Shown: positions 47,395 to 60,007 of the stretch, piece by piece
Layout of the letters: each line of letters opens with the position of its first letter
How positions within the stretch are numbered: position 1 is the first letter of the stretch
From: Tetrapyrgos nigripes
Taxonomy: Eukaryota; Basidiomycota; Agaricomycetes; Agaricales; Campanellaceae
Length of the DNA: 64,000 nucleotides
Direction: 5' to 3'
NCBI GenBank assembly: GCA_013368315.1
Contig: JAACJM010000043.1
Coordinates: forward strand, 310,001-374,000
Made by a program: the position numbers and the translations under genes
The notes under the pieces: model-generated
What the model saw: the letters and a program-made list of their open reading frames with translations, nothing else
What the model was told of the DNA's origin: nothing
The model's database searches: none

Positions 47395-48050
47395 TCACAT
47401 TGCGGCCCCCAACTGATCCTGTAAATCACCCCGGTCCATTTTGTACTGTTCTACCTCCTTCTGTAAAGCCTTGAGCTCAGCTTCAGCAACCCGACGCAAT
47501 GCATCAGCGGCGCATAAGTGTAACTCGAGCACTGCGCAACGCTCCCGGCTTTCTTTTAAGGATTTGACCAACTCGTCGTTTCTTCGTTTTGTTTGAGTTA
47601 ATGGGGAACCTGGGGCATTGATTCTGCGTATGAGCATGGGTCGGACACCTGCAAACAGTCAAAGACAATGTCAGAATGAAATCAAGCTGCAAATAGTGGA
47701 CACGCACGAGGATACTTCAGCCCACGAATAACAGATGGTTTTCTCCATTTAGGCTTAGGCTGAGTATACTCCTCCATGTTGAATGGGTCCGGCTGATCAA
47801 CAGGGGCGGGTGCAGTCATTTTATAAAAGCAATGAGAAGGCGGCAGAGAGGTGCTACGATGCGGCTTCTTGAGACTTGGTGGATGCTGCACATCAACCGT
47901 CAAAGCTGGGACTTGCGCATGATATACTGGAAGGAGTGGTGAATATTCTTCTGGTGAATATGACGATCTGATGATGCAGCGGTCATCATTCTGGGGGCCA
48001 TCACTAAACCGGCGGAAGTATGATAAACCATTGTACCTCCGGCCATCTCT
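47395..48050 (-). CDS. Small coiled-coil protein A (unknown family)
   Basis: The open frame continues from about 48050 to a splice site near 47707 and, after an intron, from about 47650 to TGA 47395. Upstream motifs are RSSYSPEEYSPLL, STSLPPSH and EEYTQPKPKWRKPSVIRGLKYPR. The second exon reads RPMLIRRINAPGSPLTQTKRRNDEL and then forms a coiled coil rich in Leu, Ala and Glu (LELHLCAADALRRVAE) to the end. The true first exon was not found: a TGA at 48051-48053 closes the frame upstream. Paralog B lies just upstream (48417-49290). The role is unknown. The gene sits between two transposase modules, its 3' end 78 bp from that of the large gene. Confidence 0.55.
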
Positions 48051-48416
48051 TCAAATCATTTCATCCCTTGCCAAGCGATGACGATGCATCCGCATCTCCG
48101 ACCCAGGATTTGATGACATTGTAGTATTCGTAAAACCATGGCATCTAATTGTAAGGTCTATCAAAGCATGATGCGAAACTGCATTGCTTTCTCTGCACCG
48201 CACAACAATGGCACTTGGTTGCAATATGTAAATCATCATGATACATGGAGCTATTGCTTTACCAGTAGAGTACCAGTATGTCTGTAATCTAGAATTTCCT
48301 GCAAAGTTTTTGTCGGGCTTGCCTTGCTCTCCCATATCACTGTGAATATTGTTGCATGTTAGGAAAGTGTCCTCATTACATTTATGTAGTACATGCTCGA
48401 TACCGACACCGTCATC

Positions 48417-49290
48417 TTAAAGCTCCAGCTGCCTCTGCAAAACAGCCAAGTTCTCCTTTACCCTTGCTTCCTCTTTCCGTGAGGCATCACGCTCTAATTC
48501 GGCGACTCTACGCAAAGCATCTGCTGCAGCCAAATGTAACTCTAACGCGGCACAACGTTTGCGGGCTTCTTTCAAAGATTTGGCCAACTGGTCATTTCGC
48601 CATTTGATTTGAGTCATTGGGGATCCTGGGGGGTTTATAGTGCGTATGAGATTAGGTCGAACACCTTGCAATAAGTATGGTCAGTCCACAGACTCTCGGA
48701 GACAGTGAGATTAGTATCTGGATACACACGGTGGTATTTCAGCCCACGAATCAGAGAAGGTTTTTGCCACTCGGGCTTAGGTCGAGTGTACTCCTTCATG
48801 TCCAGTTCCACCTGAGCATCGTCAACGTCTGCACTAGATGCACAAAACTTGTGCGAAGGGGGTAAAGATGTACTGCGCCGGTTCCTTATATCTGACATAT
48901 CAGCTACTACTACAGCATGTAACAACGACAACTGATGGCAGACTCACCTCCAGTGACTCAGGGGGTTGGGTGGTTGAGCCTGTGTCACGGTGGTCTGACG
49001 GGAGTGCACCGTTGAAGCTGGCGCTTGGACCAGTACACGACCCTGACTCGGTGACTTTGCAAGCAGAGGTGAATATTCTTCAGGCGAATACGATGACCGA
49101 ATAATGGAGTTGTCAATGGAATTGGCACTGCATAGGACGTGAAATTACAAGCATTCTTCAGGTTGATCGCAACATACCGTTTTGGGGTGCAAGGAAAGGG
49201 AAAATGTTCGGGGATAGCCTCTAATTTCACAGACATTCCAGCTAGTATTCGCTCCTTCTTGTTGTGCTGTGGTGGTGAGGGAGATTCCAT
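48417..49290 (-). CDS. Small coiled-coil protein B, tandem paralog of A
   Basis: ATG 49290 starts MESPSPPQHNKKERILAG; the exon ends at 49178 after CTPKR. The second exon (48948-49127) has IIRSSYSPEEYSPLLAKSP. The third (about 48725-48890) has RSTSLPPSHKF and KEYTRPKPEWQKPSLIRGLKYHR. The last has RPNLIRTINPPGSPMTQIKWRND and a coiled coil (LELHLAAADALRRVAELERD) to the stop at 48417. The join between exons 2 and 3 does not keep frame with the splice sites I can see, so either the structure is more complex or the gene is damaged. No known domain was recognised. Confidence 0.55.
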
Positions 49291-49565
49291 GGTAAGGACG
49301 ATGGCCCATTTCAAATGCGTCGGAAGTGAAAAAGATACTAGATATACTAGTCATTGTCAAAGCACATGACAGCGAAGTGACGCGTTAAGTTGCACCTTAC
49401 ATGGCGTGTCTCCCTTGTTTGGGTCAATAAATCCAGCTGGGGACTCAATATATTTCCTTCCAATGAGAAATGTGAAGCTAGCAAGCTCTCTAGTACCTAA
49501 TTAGGCTCTTCATTTTACACCGTTGTTTCTTTAAATGTCAGTTATATTGCATTAACACCTGAGTA

Positions 49566-52500
49566 CTACATAGAAGCATAACCTGTATCATCTTCCAAGT
49601 ACTCGCCGTCATCCGCTCCCCAATCAGCCTCCTCTTCTCCATGATCACCTTCTTCACTTTCCGAGTCGTGTAGATCCGATCCAGAGTCAGAAGGGGTTCC
49701 AGTCTCCAAGCAGTTCTCACCATCCTCTTCTTCTAAATCCGAATCCATATCTTCTAGGTCACCATCGTTCTCTAGTCCACTGGAAAGCCCTACATGACCC
49801 ACTCCTCCTCCTAGATACCGCATGAACATGTCCCTGTCCACAAAACTTTCCAATCCATGTTAGTAACCATGTATGAACCACTCATTAGACACATACATGT
49901 TAATATAAAAATTTGTCCAATCATCTTTCTCTGCTGGACTTCGAGCAGCTGTCAGAGCAGCCGTCATCAGCAGTACAGAAGTCCGCCCATTTACAAAGCT
50001 TGGTATAAGATGGCATGCTCGAATAACCCGTTCCGGATTGAGGAAACCAAACGCGAAATCGTCTTCCTCTGAAACAAAGCCGATTTTGGGTAGTCGGGCT
50101 CGCTTGAAACCACTGTGATAGCCTGGCTCCTCTCCTAGCCAACGAACCCAAAGAAACTGCATCGCTTGCCGAGAATCCAAAATTTCTCCTGTAGACATAT
50201 CCATGTGCACGACACTAGCATGGAAGATTCCCAATACTCGGGCGTACCAGTATGGGTCTGTAGCTGTAGGAACAGGAGACTGTACCATCACTGTGCAACG
50301 GTCGTTGCCAGGATTAATGATGTCTTGATCTCGTCGGACATCATAAGTTGTAAAGTTGATCCGTAGTGTCTTCACTGCAAAGATTTTGTTGTCCAGTATA
50401 ATGATTTGCTGCCGGTCTTCGCCAGAGTAACTATTGTGTGTGTCACCATCAAAGTCTCGTTTCTGGAAGCGAGCCAATAGATGGTTCTTCAGCTTCAAGA
50501 GAAAGTTCTGACTCGGAAGAGGTGCCGATCAGCAATGGAAAGGTGGTTTGAAGTAAATCACATACCTTCTTAGCAGGATCCTTGTCACCATGGAGAAATG
50601 CTTCTAAATGAATCGGATGTTTGCGGTTCTCAGACATGAAGTGATGCAGGTTAGGTGGTGCTCGCATCTCCTCCATAGTTGTGCTGACATCAAAACTGAC
50701 TTGATGCGAGTGACGCAGTGGAATAGAAGGGTCATCGGAGGATTTCGCATCAGCGGCTTTGCGTTGTTTCCAGCGCTTGGCCTGCTTTGCAGCTGCAAGG
50801 ACACGTTCACGTCGATAACGTCTGGCAATCTGACTTGCAGCATTGCGTTTATTTGATAGGCCGTAGTACTGTTTGACCAGACGATGTGCAAGCTCACCCT
50901 AAAAGAATTTTCAGTGCTGCTGCTCCAAATATCATTTCACATATTGAGGGACTCACTGTCTGTGTAGAATAGTTATCGGTTGTGGCAAATAAGCGAATCG
51001 TGGCAGGATAATCACCGAGGGAATGGTATTTATAAGTGAATAAATTAAGTGTTCTGGGTTTTCGCCCAGAAGTTGCACGCTTTTTGGAAGGGTTTTGCTC
51101 AGCAGACCCATCCGCTTGATGTTGGGCTTCCAGACGCTGCTCCCGCCGCATACGAGCTTGCTCTTCCCGAGGTAGTTCGACAGTGTTGAATGATGATGCC
51201 GTTTTGTCTCGGAACTGTCGCATCAGCTTCCCCAGTTCAACAGTAGCTTTCTTGAAGTCAGCTAGAGTGGACTCAGTGTGCATACGGAGCTTAGCCAATG
51301 CATGCCACTGAGCAAGCTTGAAAAGAAGCTTCATGAGACGTTCATTATGTTCGCCTTCAAGAAGTCCTTCAAAAACAGGGATAGAGCACTAGAAACCAGG
51401 TAGTCAGTAAGTATACACAAGAATAAAGAATTTGATATACCTGTAGCAGGTCTTCAAAATCGCGTGCAGCTAGCTTCTTCATCTCGGAGGCGTTGCTAGC
51501 AAAGTGGCGGATTGTAGCATTTCCAAAACCAGGGACGAGACGAAATCTGTCTGGTAGATCAGTGAACATGACTCAAAGTAACATTACCCAGCATGAATGT
51601 ACCTTTTATCCAGCTCAGCAACTCTGGATGCACCATCAGGACAAGCATACAGAATCCGGATCAAGTGCGTGAAAACAAGTTTCCATACACCCAGTTCGAA
51701 CTCATGCAAAAGATCAACAACTAGCATTTTTCCAGGATCTAGACCGAGTCGCCTCACAAACGCATTCTGTGAGACTCCATCAAACAGTGCTATATGCATG
51801 AACCATAACAACGTACCACTGTAGGAACGGATGATGTCTCCTTCAAGACATTATCCACTGCAGTGCTACCAACACCGTAACCGAGTTCGTAAATGAATTT
51901 GCGTGCCTGCTTCACCTTGTCGACAAGGATAGTTCGGACATTAACAAGTCGTTTCCGTAGGTCAAGCTTCCAGCCCATCTTGTCCAGCTCTGTTTTCCGG
52001 ATCATACAGCGGGGGCACGGACAAAGACCCTTGTCGCGAATAGTTGCGAGAAGCACCCTGGATGCGATATTAAAAGATTAGTCAAATGTCGGGGCCCACG
52101 GAGCATGGTGCGAGACTCACTTTTCAGGGTAATCAGCCGAATATGTGAAGAAGCGAGGATATACACGCCGATCTATACCATCCCAGCATTTGATCACAAT
52201 TCCATGATCATAAGCATGGCGAAAATCATCGTCGAGCAGCAGTGTCCAGACAGCATGCATCAGATCACGGCGGCAGTGAGTCCGAACCTGGTCCTTTTGT
52301 GACTTCCAGTTACCAGGATACAGTTTAGAAGCAAAGTCATTGAAATCATCTGGGAGCTGCAGCATGAATGATCAGCACCTGAGATCACAGAGAGCGTAGC
52401 AATTTACTCACCGATGGGATATACGCAACATGATGACATGCTCCAGAGTTAGGCATTGAACGGATATACTTGGAAAGATTGCCGAACATCATGTATATTG

Positions 52501-54013
52501 GCCATAGTTTGGCCGTTCCGAAGTTTGCAAGGTGTGTAGCATCTGACCAGAACATCAGCGCAGCAACAACCTTTTCGAGTTTGCAGTCTGGATCATCAGG
52601 AGGATTTGGCATGCGCTGCACCTTGTCATGCTCACTGATAAACACATCCGAGTTGTATACCTCTGAGAAAACTCGCTCAACCTCGTCGGAGTCATGAAGT
52701 TGTCGAAAGAGCCGGAATGGGGATAAATGAAACTTTTCAGCAAGTGATTCTGAAAAGGCGTACTGGATGACACTGAGTAAAGGTCTGTAAAGGAGTCCAG
52801 GCACCTCAAATGGTTCGGGAGGAATCGTTTTGTCACCAGACGGCACCTGTATAGTTACTGAGGTTTCTGTGAAATTGCTGAAATATGAACTCGGTCCAGT
52901 GGCTGGCTCAGATTTGTTGAGGCGTTGGTTTTCGGTACGAGCATTGAAACCGGCCAGATCGTTAAGATTGAAGTCTGGTGCCAGTAACACCTCGTTGACT
53001 AAACGGGTAACCTCTGGCTCGGATTTTGTATGGACGCCGTTGTTCATCCAGTCCATGAGACGGTAGATGCTCATGTTTGAATGAGGGTATGGAGGTTCAT
53101 ACTCGTTAAGGTCCGGGCCCAAGTTGTTGAGGTTGTTGTGGTTGTCGGTGTCCCACTGTCGGTAAGAATTGCATAGATCTTCGGGTTGTACACTGGCGTC
53201 GGGGTCATAGGAAGGACGATGAAGATAGTGTCGTAAAAGGCGAAAGGGATTTGGCAGAGTCTTCAAGTGGTTTCGTACAATTAGAAGTACACGCGAGATC
53301 CCGTTGGTACTGGAAGCCTCGCCGACAGGCATGGTATCGTGACTGTCCTCCACTAGTGGTGCTGTCTGTGGCTGCTCATCACGATACAAGGGTCTTTGGC
53401 GCCTGGAAGCACATCCTGGAAAAGTGTGATCCGAAATTGCTGAGCCTTCGTCGACAACCATGGCAGGTTGAGAAGCGTGTGAGGAAGAGCCAGCATCTTG
53501 TGGCAAAATTGGGGCTGCATCTATGATAGGAAAATCGCTATCGACGTCCTGCAAATCCGAGTCTTTGAATAAGACCGAATCATTGACATACAAAAGATGT
53601 TCATAACTTACCAGGCTAGACTCAGATAACATAAGGACATCAGAACCAAACTCGGCCTCAGTATTCCGGCCCATCGGCATCTAAATTGCAGTTCAGATTT
53701 ATTTGGGAGAATGAAGTGAAAAACAGACTGTAGGAGGGACTCGGACTACCAATGGTGGCCCTGGCAGCTTGGACAACCGCTCCTTTCGCGCACTGAGGGT
53801 TGCCTTGTCCTTCTTTTTCTTCCCAGACTTGACAGAGCGTGACGTCTGGATGGCTATAGCTGATCTCTGTCGGTTTTGTTCTGCTGTTCTTTGTACGGCC
53901 CTTTCCCAGTGCTCACAACTGCGCTGATGCTTCTCAAGTCCGGCTGCTCGGGAAAATCCTGAATTGCCACTGGTTCGTGAGTATTCGCAGCCAGTAACAC
54001 AATAGAAAGACAT
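49566..54013 (-). CDS. Plavaka-type (CMC superfamily) transposase
   Basis: Multi-exon transposase from ATG 54013 (MSFYCVTGCEYSRT) to TAG 49566. The first exon carries a C2H2-like finger (GFSRAAGLEKHQRSC) and a basic stretch. The large second exon (52385-53680) contains the Plavaka signature FWSDATHLANFGTAKLWPIYMMFGNLSKY, with a likely catalytic aspartate in WSD. Then come CPCPRC (about 52000-52030), VVDLLHEFELGVWK (about 51680-51725) with the second acidic motif, a helical region, FVDRDMFMRYLGGGVGH (about 49800-49850) and a strongly acidic C-terminus. No stop or frame change was found in the pieces read, so the gene may be active. I could not find the element's terminal repeats. Confidence 0.85.
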
Positions 54014-54313
54014 AGAGAGCAACCAGACGGATGTAGCAAAAATAATCAGCACAAGTGTAAGCTTTCCGGCCAGCAACATTGCGAAGGGACTTGATGTTGG
54101 GAGAGGCGAGCCTTCAGAGTCAATCCATTACTATTAGTGCTGAGCAGCGGACCAGGATTCAGGCCCAGGAAGAGGACATATGCATGTATTGGAAATAGGT
54201 GGATACGGATAAAGGTAGTTACTTTTTTCCGCTGCCTATAAAACATATGCGGTGTCATGATTTCGTTGATTCGCAAGTTGAACCCAAACCATCACATACC
54301 TCTGTTTCTAGCC

Positions 54314-56204
54314 ATGCCTCAGCATAGCAGTTCCCAGTTATCTTCTGCCTCTTCTGGCACTTCATCCTCACGTTTCTCCCGTCTTCCACCAGGCAGAGGG
54401 CCTCATCGCACTCCGAGTCAAACAACCGATCTGGCTTCCGATGCTGAGGTCGAAGGGTCTCGGTCATCACCAACACCCGAACAAGAAAAGGAACATAGCC
54501 TCAAGCGCACCTTGGAGGCCCTACAACAAGAAAATGCTGAGCTGAAGTCTGGTGGTAAGAAGAAACCACTGTGAGCATGTTTTGCACATCGGGGACTGAT
54601 AAAGACTAACATACCTTGCTGATAGCACGAACAAGACATTCGGTCGACCTATCAAAAAGGTTGTAGACTTGTTCGAACCGATAACGGCCATTGTCGATGA
54701 GAGAGACCGCAGGGCGATAGAAAGCGACGAGGAGACCGATGAGGAACTTGAAATCGACGAAGACGAGCTTAACGACGAAGAAAAAGAGGCCCGCATCAAA
54801 AAGGCTATCTTGGAACGCGAGTAAGTCCACCAAGTGAAGTCGCTGACGTGTTTGTTGATGTGTCTTCAGCCAGGATCGCCTGTATGGCGGGTTTGTGCTG
54901 CTATGTAAGCATGTGCATGGGTTCAGGAAGATTATCGACGAGTGGACGGACCCGTGTGCGCTGAGGGGGTACTATAACGAGGTAGGTGGTTTGACGGTCC
55001 ACCAGTTCAATGGAGATTACCTGATTATGTCATCATCCTGATCATTCCTCAACCGTCGCCAGCTCGAGAGGGGTGCCAAAAATGCCCGAGGCGAAGACAT
55101 TCATGAAGCCAAGGAGAAGGTCGCAGACTGGTTGAATATGCGCTCTTCTCCTCCATCACCTTTGTTGGACCGAACGACTCGTCTAGGACGCGGGTTCACC
55201 AACCACACCACTGGTCTCCTTCTCTGTCCCATCGAATTCAATTGGAACAACTCTAAGTACTTATACAGCATTATGATCATTCCTCTATACTAATTCCTTT
55301 TTGTTTTATGCAGAATCCGAGACGAAATTCGCAGCGGCGTCAAATCTGTTGTCAACGATGAAAACCTCAGACTCCCCTTCTCAATCAGATGTCTGTATCT
55401 TGACGAGAGGGCCGAAGTTGACAAGGCTGAGAAGGGGTACCTCCAAGGTCCACTCCTTATCAATGTGCGTCATTCACTGCAGTTATTCATTCACAGTCTC
55501 ATATGTTTTCTAGATGTACAAGTTGATCTTCACATCCCTCACAACCGATACCCATTCATCAAACAAACGCATCGTCGTCGATAGCAGCGATGAAGAAGTC
55601 GACAGCACTGCAGCTCCAGAGCCTGCTGCCAAGCGACTGAAGGTTGGACGCCGGTCGACCAAGAAAACTGTCGCCCAACTCTTAGATATGAAGAATGTCA
55701 CTCCTCGCACAATTGCCTACTCGGCCGTGATGGTAAGTCTTCAATGCTATTGTGCTGCCTATGCCTATTCACTGATTGTTTTGCATTCTAGCTTCGTTTT
55801 GCACTATCAGACGCTTTGTCATGGGATTCCGATCAGACATTTGACTACCATGCCTTCTACAATTCCATCGTGGACTACTTTGAAGAGGCCCTGGCCAAGC
55901 CCGGATCTGAAGAGGAGCGGCATATCAAGAAACTCTTGAGATGGTGGGATAGGTGCGTGTTCTTCGTCATCGAAACGATCAAGTGCTGATATCATTTTAT
56001 TGCAGCAAAATATTCCCCAAGGCTGGTGCTGCTTCGTCGGGCTCCAAGCCATTGCAGGACATGAAGAACACCTTCGCTGCTCAGCGGGCATTGAAGGCCT
56101 CTCGCAAGGCTGCGCGTACGGCTCAAGCTCAGACTGCTGCTTCGGGCAACGGTTCAGGTGATGGTTCCGGTGATGCTCCTCCAGCCCCATCTGCAGCGTC
56201 GTGA
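54314..56204 (+). CDS. DUF6698 protein, divergent partner of the Plavaka gene
   Basis: ATG 54314 starts MPQHSSSQLSSASSG; a Ser/Pro-rich and coiled-coil N-terminus leads to the conserved part. It has VLLCKHVHGFRKIIDEW, TGLLLCPIEFNWNN, IRSGVKSVVNDENLRLPF, AQLLDMKNVTPRTIAYSAVMLRFALS, YHAFYNSIVDYFEE and IKKLLRWWDSKIFP, typical of the DUF6698 family of mushroom fungi. Several short GT-AG introns join the exons; stop at 56202-56204. The function is unknown. The gene is 300 bp from the divergent Plavaka start, which suggests co-regulation or membership in the same element. Confidence 0.8.
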
Positions 56205-57554
56205 TTGCTATCTCATTATGTACCTGTCCTGATGTAAATCTATTGTACCCAATCAATCGTACATGCTTCTATCCTATATGATGAATTGTGTGTTAAGACT
56301 AGCAAGGTATAAGCCTGGGTTGGAACTGGTATTTGCTGGAACTGTGACTTGACATGATGGCCGGACACCATTCTGCCCTGTAGTTACAATGTTGGCACAG
56401 GCTGGTGGCATCCTAGGATCAGGAAAAACGCCGGCTCTGGGATTGGGATGTCGTACCTCACTGGGAGATACTTAGAACGAGGTAGGACAGTGGCCGCAAA
56501 TTTCAATTTCGACTGATTATCACTTCACATTGGAAATAGGCACCGGTATGGCGGCTCATTGGAATGAGGAGTCATGATGGTGGTTTGCAATAGGCGAAAG
56601 TAATGCATTACAATACGATACAATCAGGTACAAGCGTTCTAGCTATATTGTACGTCTGGCACCAAATGGTAAAGCAAGTTAGGAGGTTGCAAGGCATGCC
56701 CAGCAACCCGCCGATTTAGTGATGGCTGCAATACATGGTGAGGCTTCAGATTTCGCGTACACGCAGGTTGAAAAATTTTGTACGGATCCAAACGTACCGT
56801 TTCGGTGTAGAAGGAAATGCTAACGCTGAAGCAGTATCTTCTTCCTTAACGAAGGCGCCTGTCAATGCTGGTTCGCTGCGGAAAGTGAAGCGCTGGCTGT
56901 GGGGTGAGTCTGAGTCCATGACAGTGATAACCAAGACTTGTATTTACCGAACTCAAGTAGAATGGCGGTAGACTTGGATAGTCATGGGGCGCTCCTGTAT
57001 GAGCCCGTAAAGAGCTCTGCGATGATGACGCGTCGAGCACTGGGCTCAGATGTCAATGAGAGATCCCACGATATCTGGCTGAGAGCTCGCGGATGGAGGA
57101 GGTCTTTTTGAGCTCTTTCACGATAACTACACAATCCCTACATCAAACGTCTTCTAGATATCTACTAAGGCCTATCAAATTTCTATTTTTTCAGATTGGT
57201 GGTGTAAGATCGGATTCGCCGAAGGAGGAGGGTAGTACCCGGACTCGGAGTTTCCCGGATGGAACAGCTTGGAACAGACGACGGTTCACAGATGAAGGAA
57301 TTTTTTTCCGATGGCATTGGCAATGGCGTTGAAAGACCGGATTTCTGGTGAGTTCTTGGAGCCGGCTTCTCGCATGACTTCGATGTCTGAACAAGCTTCG
57401 ACGTTGACAGTGGCCTCCGGCAACAGGGTTTGCAATTTGACAAAGCCCTTTGTCTATAACCACCCTCTCGCAGATCTATAAGTAGGCGTGTTTAGGATTT
57501 GCCTCATACTGCGTTTTCTGACAAAAATCCCAGCTCCTCATCCGTTTTTCAAAC
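56205..57554. other. Spacer with a solitary exon of the small coiled-coil family
   Basis: Apart from the first-exon copy at 56798-56919 I see no gene. Short frames near 57100-57460 have no recognisable family. Confidence 0.4.
56798..56919 (-). pseudogene. Solitary first exon related to small coiled-coil protein B
   Basis: Reads MDSDSPHSQRF... to STPKR with a GT donor (GTACGT) in the same codon phase as the first exon of gene B (MESPSPP... CTPKR, GTATGT). No downstream exon with SYSPEEYSPLL or the coiled coil was found on this strand, so it looks like a gene fragment. Confidence 0.5.
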
Positions 57555-59566
57555 ATGCCCCGTCATGCCAAAACCTCAAAGCCTAAATCGGCAAATAGAC
57601 ACTTTGAAATGCCTCTCAAAAATCCAACCGACTGCGACTGTGAAAAATGCAGGGCAAACGAGGAAGCACATATAGTGACGGTCTCTCTTGACCTAGCCTA
57701 TCGCCATCTTCGTCGTCCCGTCCCTACTTTCCAATCCATCGACTGGAGTCAACCTTCTGACCAGATAGAGCTCGCACTGTTCTATTTGGAGGCTCTCGTC
57801 TTTCATCTGAACAATCGTCCTCAAACTCCGGCTCAGAGGCACAAAGCTATTGCGGAATACAAAGCCAACTTCTCTTATACGTGGTCTTGGACTTCGAGTT
57901 TGGTCAGAAGTGTTTTGAAGGATGTCCCGCGGACAATAGAGAAGAGGGTGCAGCAGGACAGAGCCATTGCCATCCTTCCGAGAGTCGTGGTAATACCAAC
58001 AGACGATGGATCGGGAATAGACTCTGCATGGACGCTACTTGTCATGGAACGATTTCCCAAATTCTTCGCTCTCTTCACCCAAGCCCTGATAGACGTCTTA
58101 AACACTCCACGGCACCCTTCCCTTGCTTCTACTATGCTCGAGCTCCTCGATTTCATCCTATCAGCTACAACTGCTTCACCCGATCCAGAACTATCATTCC
58201 GCGTTGTCGACTCGTTCGGTAATGCCCCCGGCAGCATGATTTACCTGTTTTCATACGTCTCTAAAGAAATTCGAAAACACCCTTCCGATCCTTTTTTTCG
58301 TCCTTCAGAGCTTAAATATGCGTTAAGAATTCTGCTATTCATGGCTCGGTGCTCTACCGTCTTCGTCATCTCCCTATTCCATTTACATTTTCCCGTGCAC
58401 TCTTTTTATCGTTGGTGCAGGGTATTGCTTTCTCCACAACGATTGGTCGATTTCGTCGAAAACAGCGAAGACAAAGAGGGTTCTCATAGGGATCTGGCTC
58501 AGGCTAGTGTGAAGGCAAATTCTTATGCCGAGACCACTCTTTACCTCGTCAAGTGTATTGTCGAAGTCTTTAGGATCGCTATAAACCTTTTTGGACCACC
58601 ACCCATGGTCCTCTTCCTTCATGGCGGTTTACTCCACTCCCTAATCTTTGCCAGCAATCTCATCGTATACGACGAAGCTCGGCCGGTGGCTCCAGCGTAT
58701 TTCCGACAGGGACTAAGACCAAACCATGACAAGGCAAACGGGACTCGTGGTAATGATATTGGGACGGTGAATGGGACACTAGGTGATATGTTGAAGGATA
58801 TATTGCAACTGCTGCCTTCAATGGTTGCTTGCACGAGAATTTTGAATTTGTTTTTGGAGTCTTTGAAGAGGATTGAGGAGGTGGAGTTTTCGTTTTTTGA
58901 TCTTACCGACTCGGAGGATGAAGATGAAGATGCAGAAAGTGTGCATGAGGACGAGGCCAGTGAAGATGAGGATGACGATCGGGACAGGGATGCAGAAAGG
59001 GAGGTGCTGAGGACGCACAGAAAGCTGGTAAAGGTGTTTATGGACAACATCGTCCCGGATAGTCCAAACCCGACTCTTGGACATCTAGCAACGGTCTGGC
59101 AAGATATTGTAGATCATGCTCCTGGAGCGAAAGATCTCAGACAGGAGTTTGAAGATCTGGGATTTGTGATTTGCGTTAATCCCGAGGTACGTTCTTTTTT
59201 AGCCTTCTTTCTTGTCCAGAATATCTGGATCTGGGCTATCAAGATGCTAACCTTTTTCCATGACCAGTGTCCTTTCCAAGGAACCTCCTTACGAACCAAA
59301 CTCCGTCGCCTCCGATGCGCAAAATGCAAAACTACCATTTATTGTTCTAGGAGCTGTCAGAAATGGGACTGGAAGTATCATAACCACAGGGAGGATTGTG
59401 ATTCTCTGTATACTTGTGAGTGCTCTGAATCTGTTGCAGTTGGAGTACTCGTCAATCGCGGTCCCTGTTGACTTGTGATGCCGTAGCCGGACTCTTGCGA
59501 CCTATTCTCACCAAGGTAGACGAACGATTCATCGAGTGGACTGGGGATCAGCGTCAAACGGCTTGA
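57555..59566 (+). CDS. MYND zinc-finger protein 3, with acidic insert
   Basis: Exons 57555-59186, 59268-59415 and 59487-59566 give 619 residues. The middle exon is 148 bp, as in MYND genes 1 and 2. The helical N-terminal region is shared with the paralogs (IDWSQPSDQIE, TWSWTSSLVRS, MVLFLHGGLLHSLIFAS). A paralog-specific acidic run (DSEDEDEDAESVHEDE and onward) precedes the finger. The MYND finger has CVNPE|C, CAKC, YCSRSC and HNHREDC, followed by GLLRPILTKVDERF. An extra DCDCEKC segment stands near residue 26. No lesion was seen. Probably a protein-protein adaptor; function unknown. Confidence 0.85.
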
Positions 59567-60007
59567 GAGCTGGGACTTGTACTTAAATCTTGCATCAACC
59601 CTGGCAGGCAGACGCAAGAGAGAGTGAAGCTTGGGATATGTCTGTCAACGAGGTCCTTTTCTTGCTTTCACGCCGACTAGTTGGAGAGGGTGCAGTGAAC
59701 GGAGGTCTGATTTATTATGAGATGAGCTTCCGAAATTATCTATGTATCTACTTGTACTGCGTAGAGTCGAAAATGCCGCTGCAAGAAGGAACCGGACCAA
59801 AAGCGACACATGTTATGAGGTTACATGAATCATCCTGGAGTAAATCATACACAAAGACGCGGCCTGGCCGGACAACTTTGACCTACATATAAGCACTACG
59901 TACCACTCAATCACCGTCCCTTCTTCGTCCAGTATCGTGAAGAATCCTGTCCTTCCTTACATCTCGAGTACCCTATTGTGATTCTATTCCGAGTTCCGAC
60001 TCGACGT

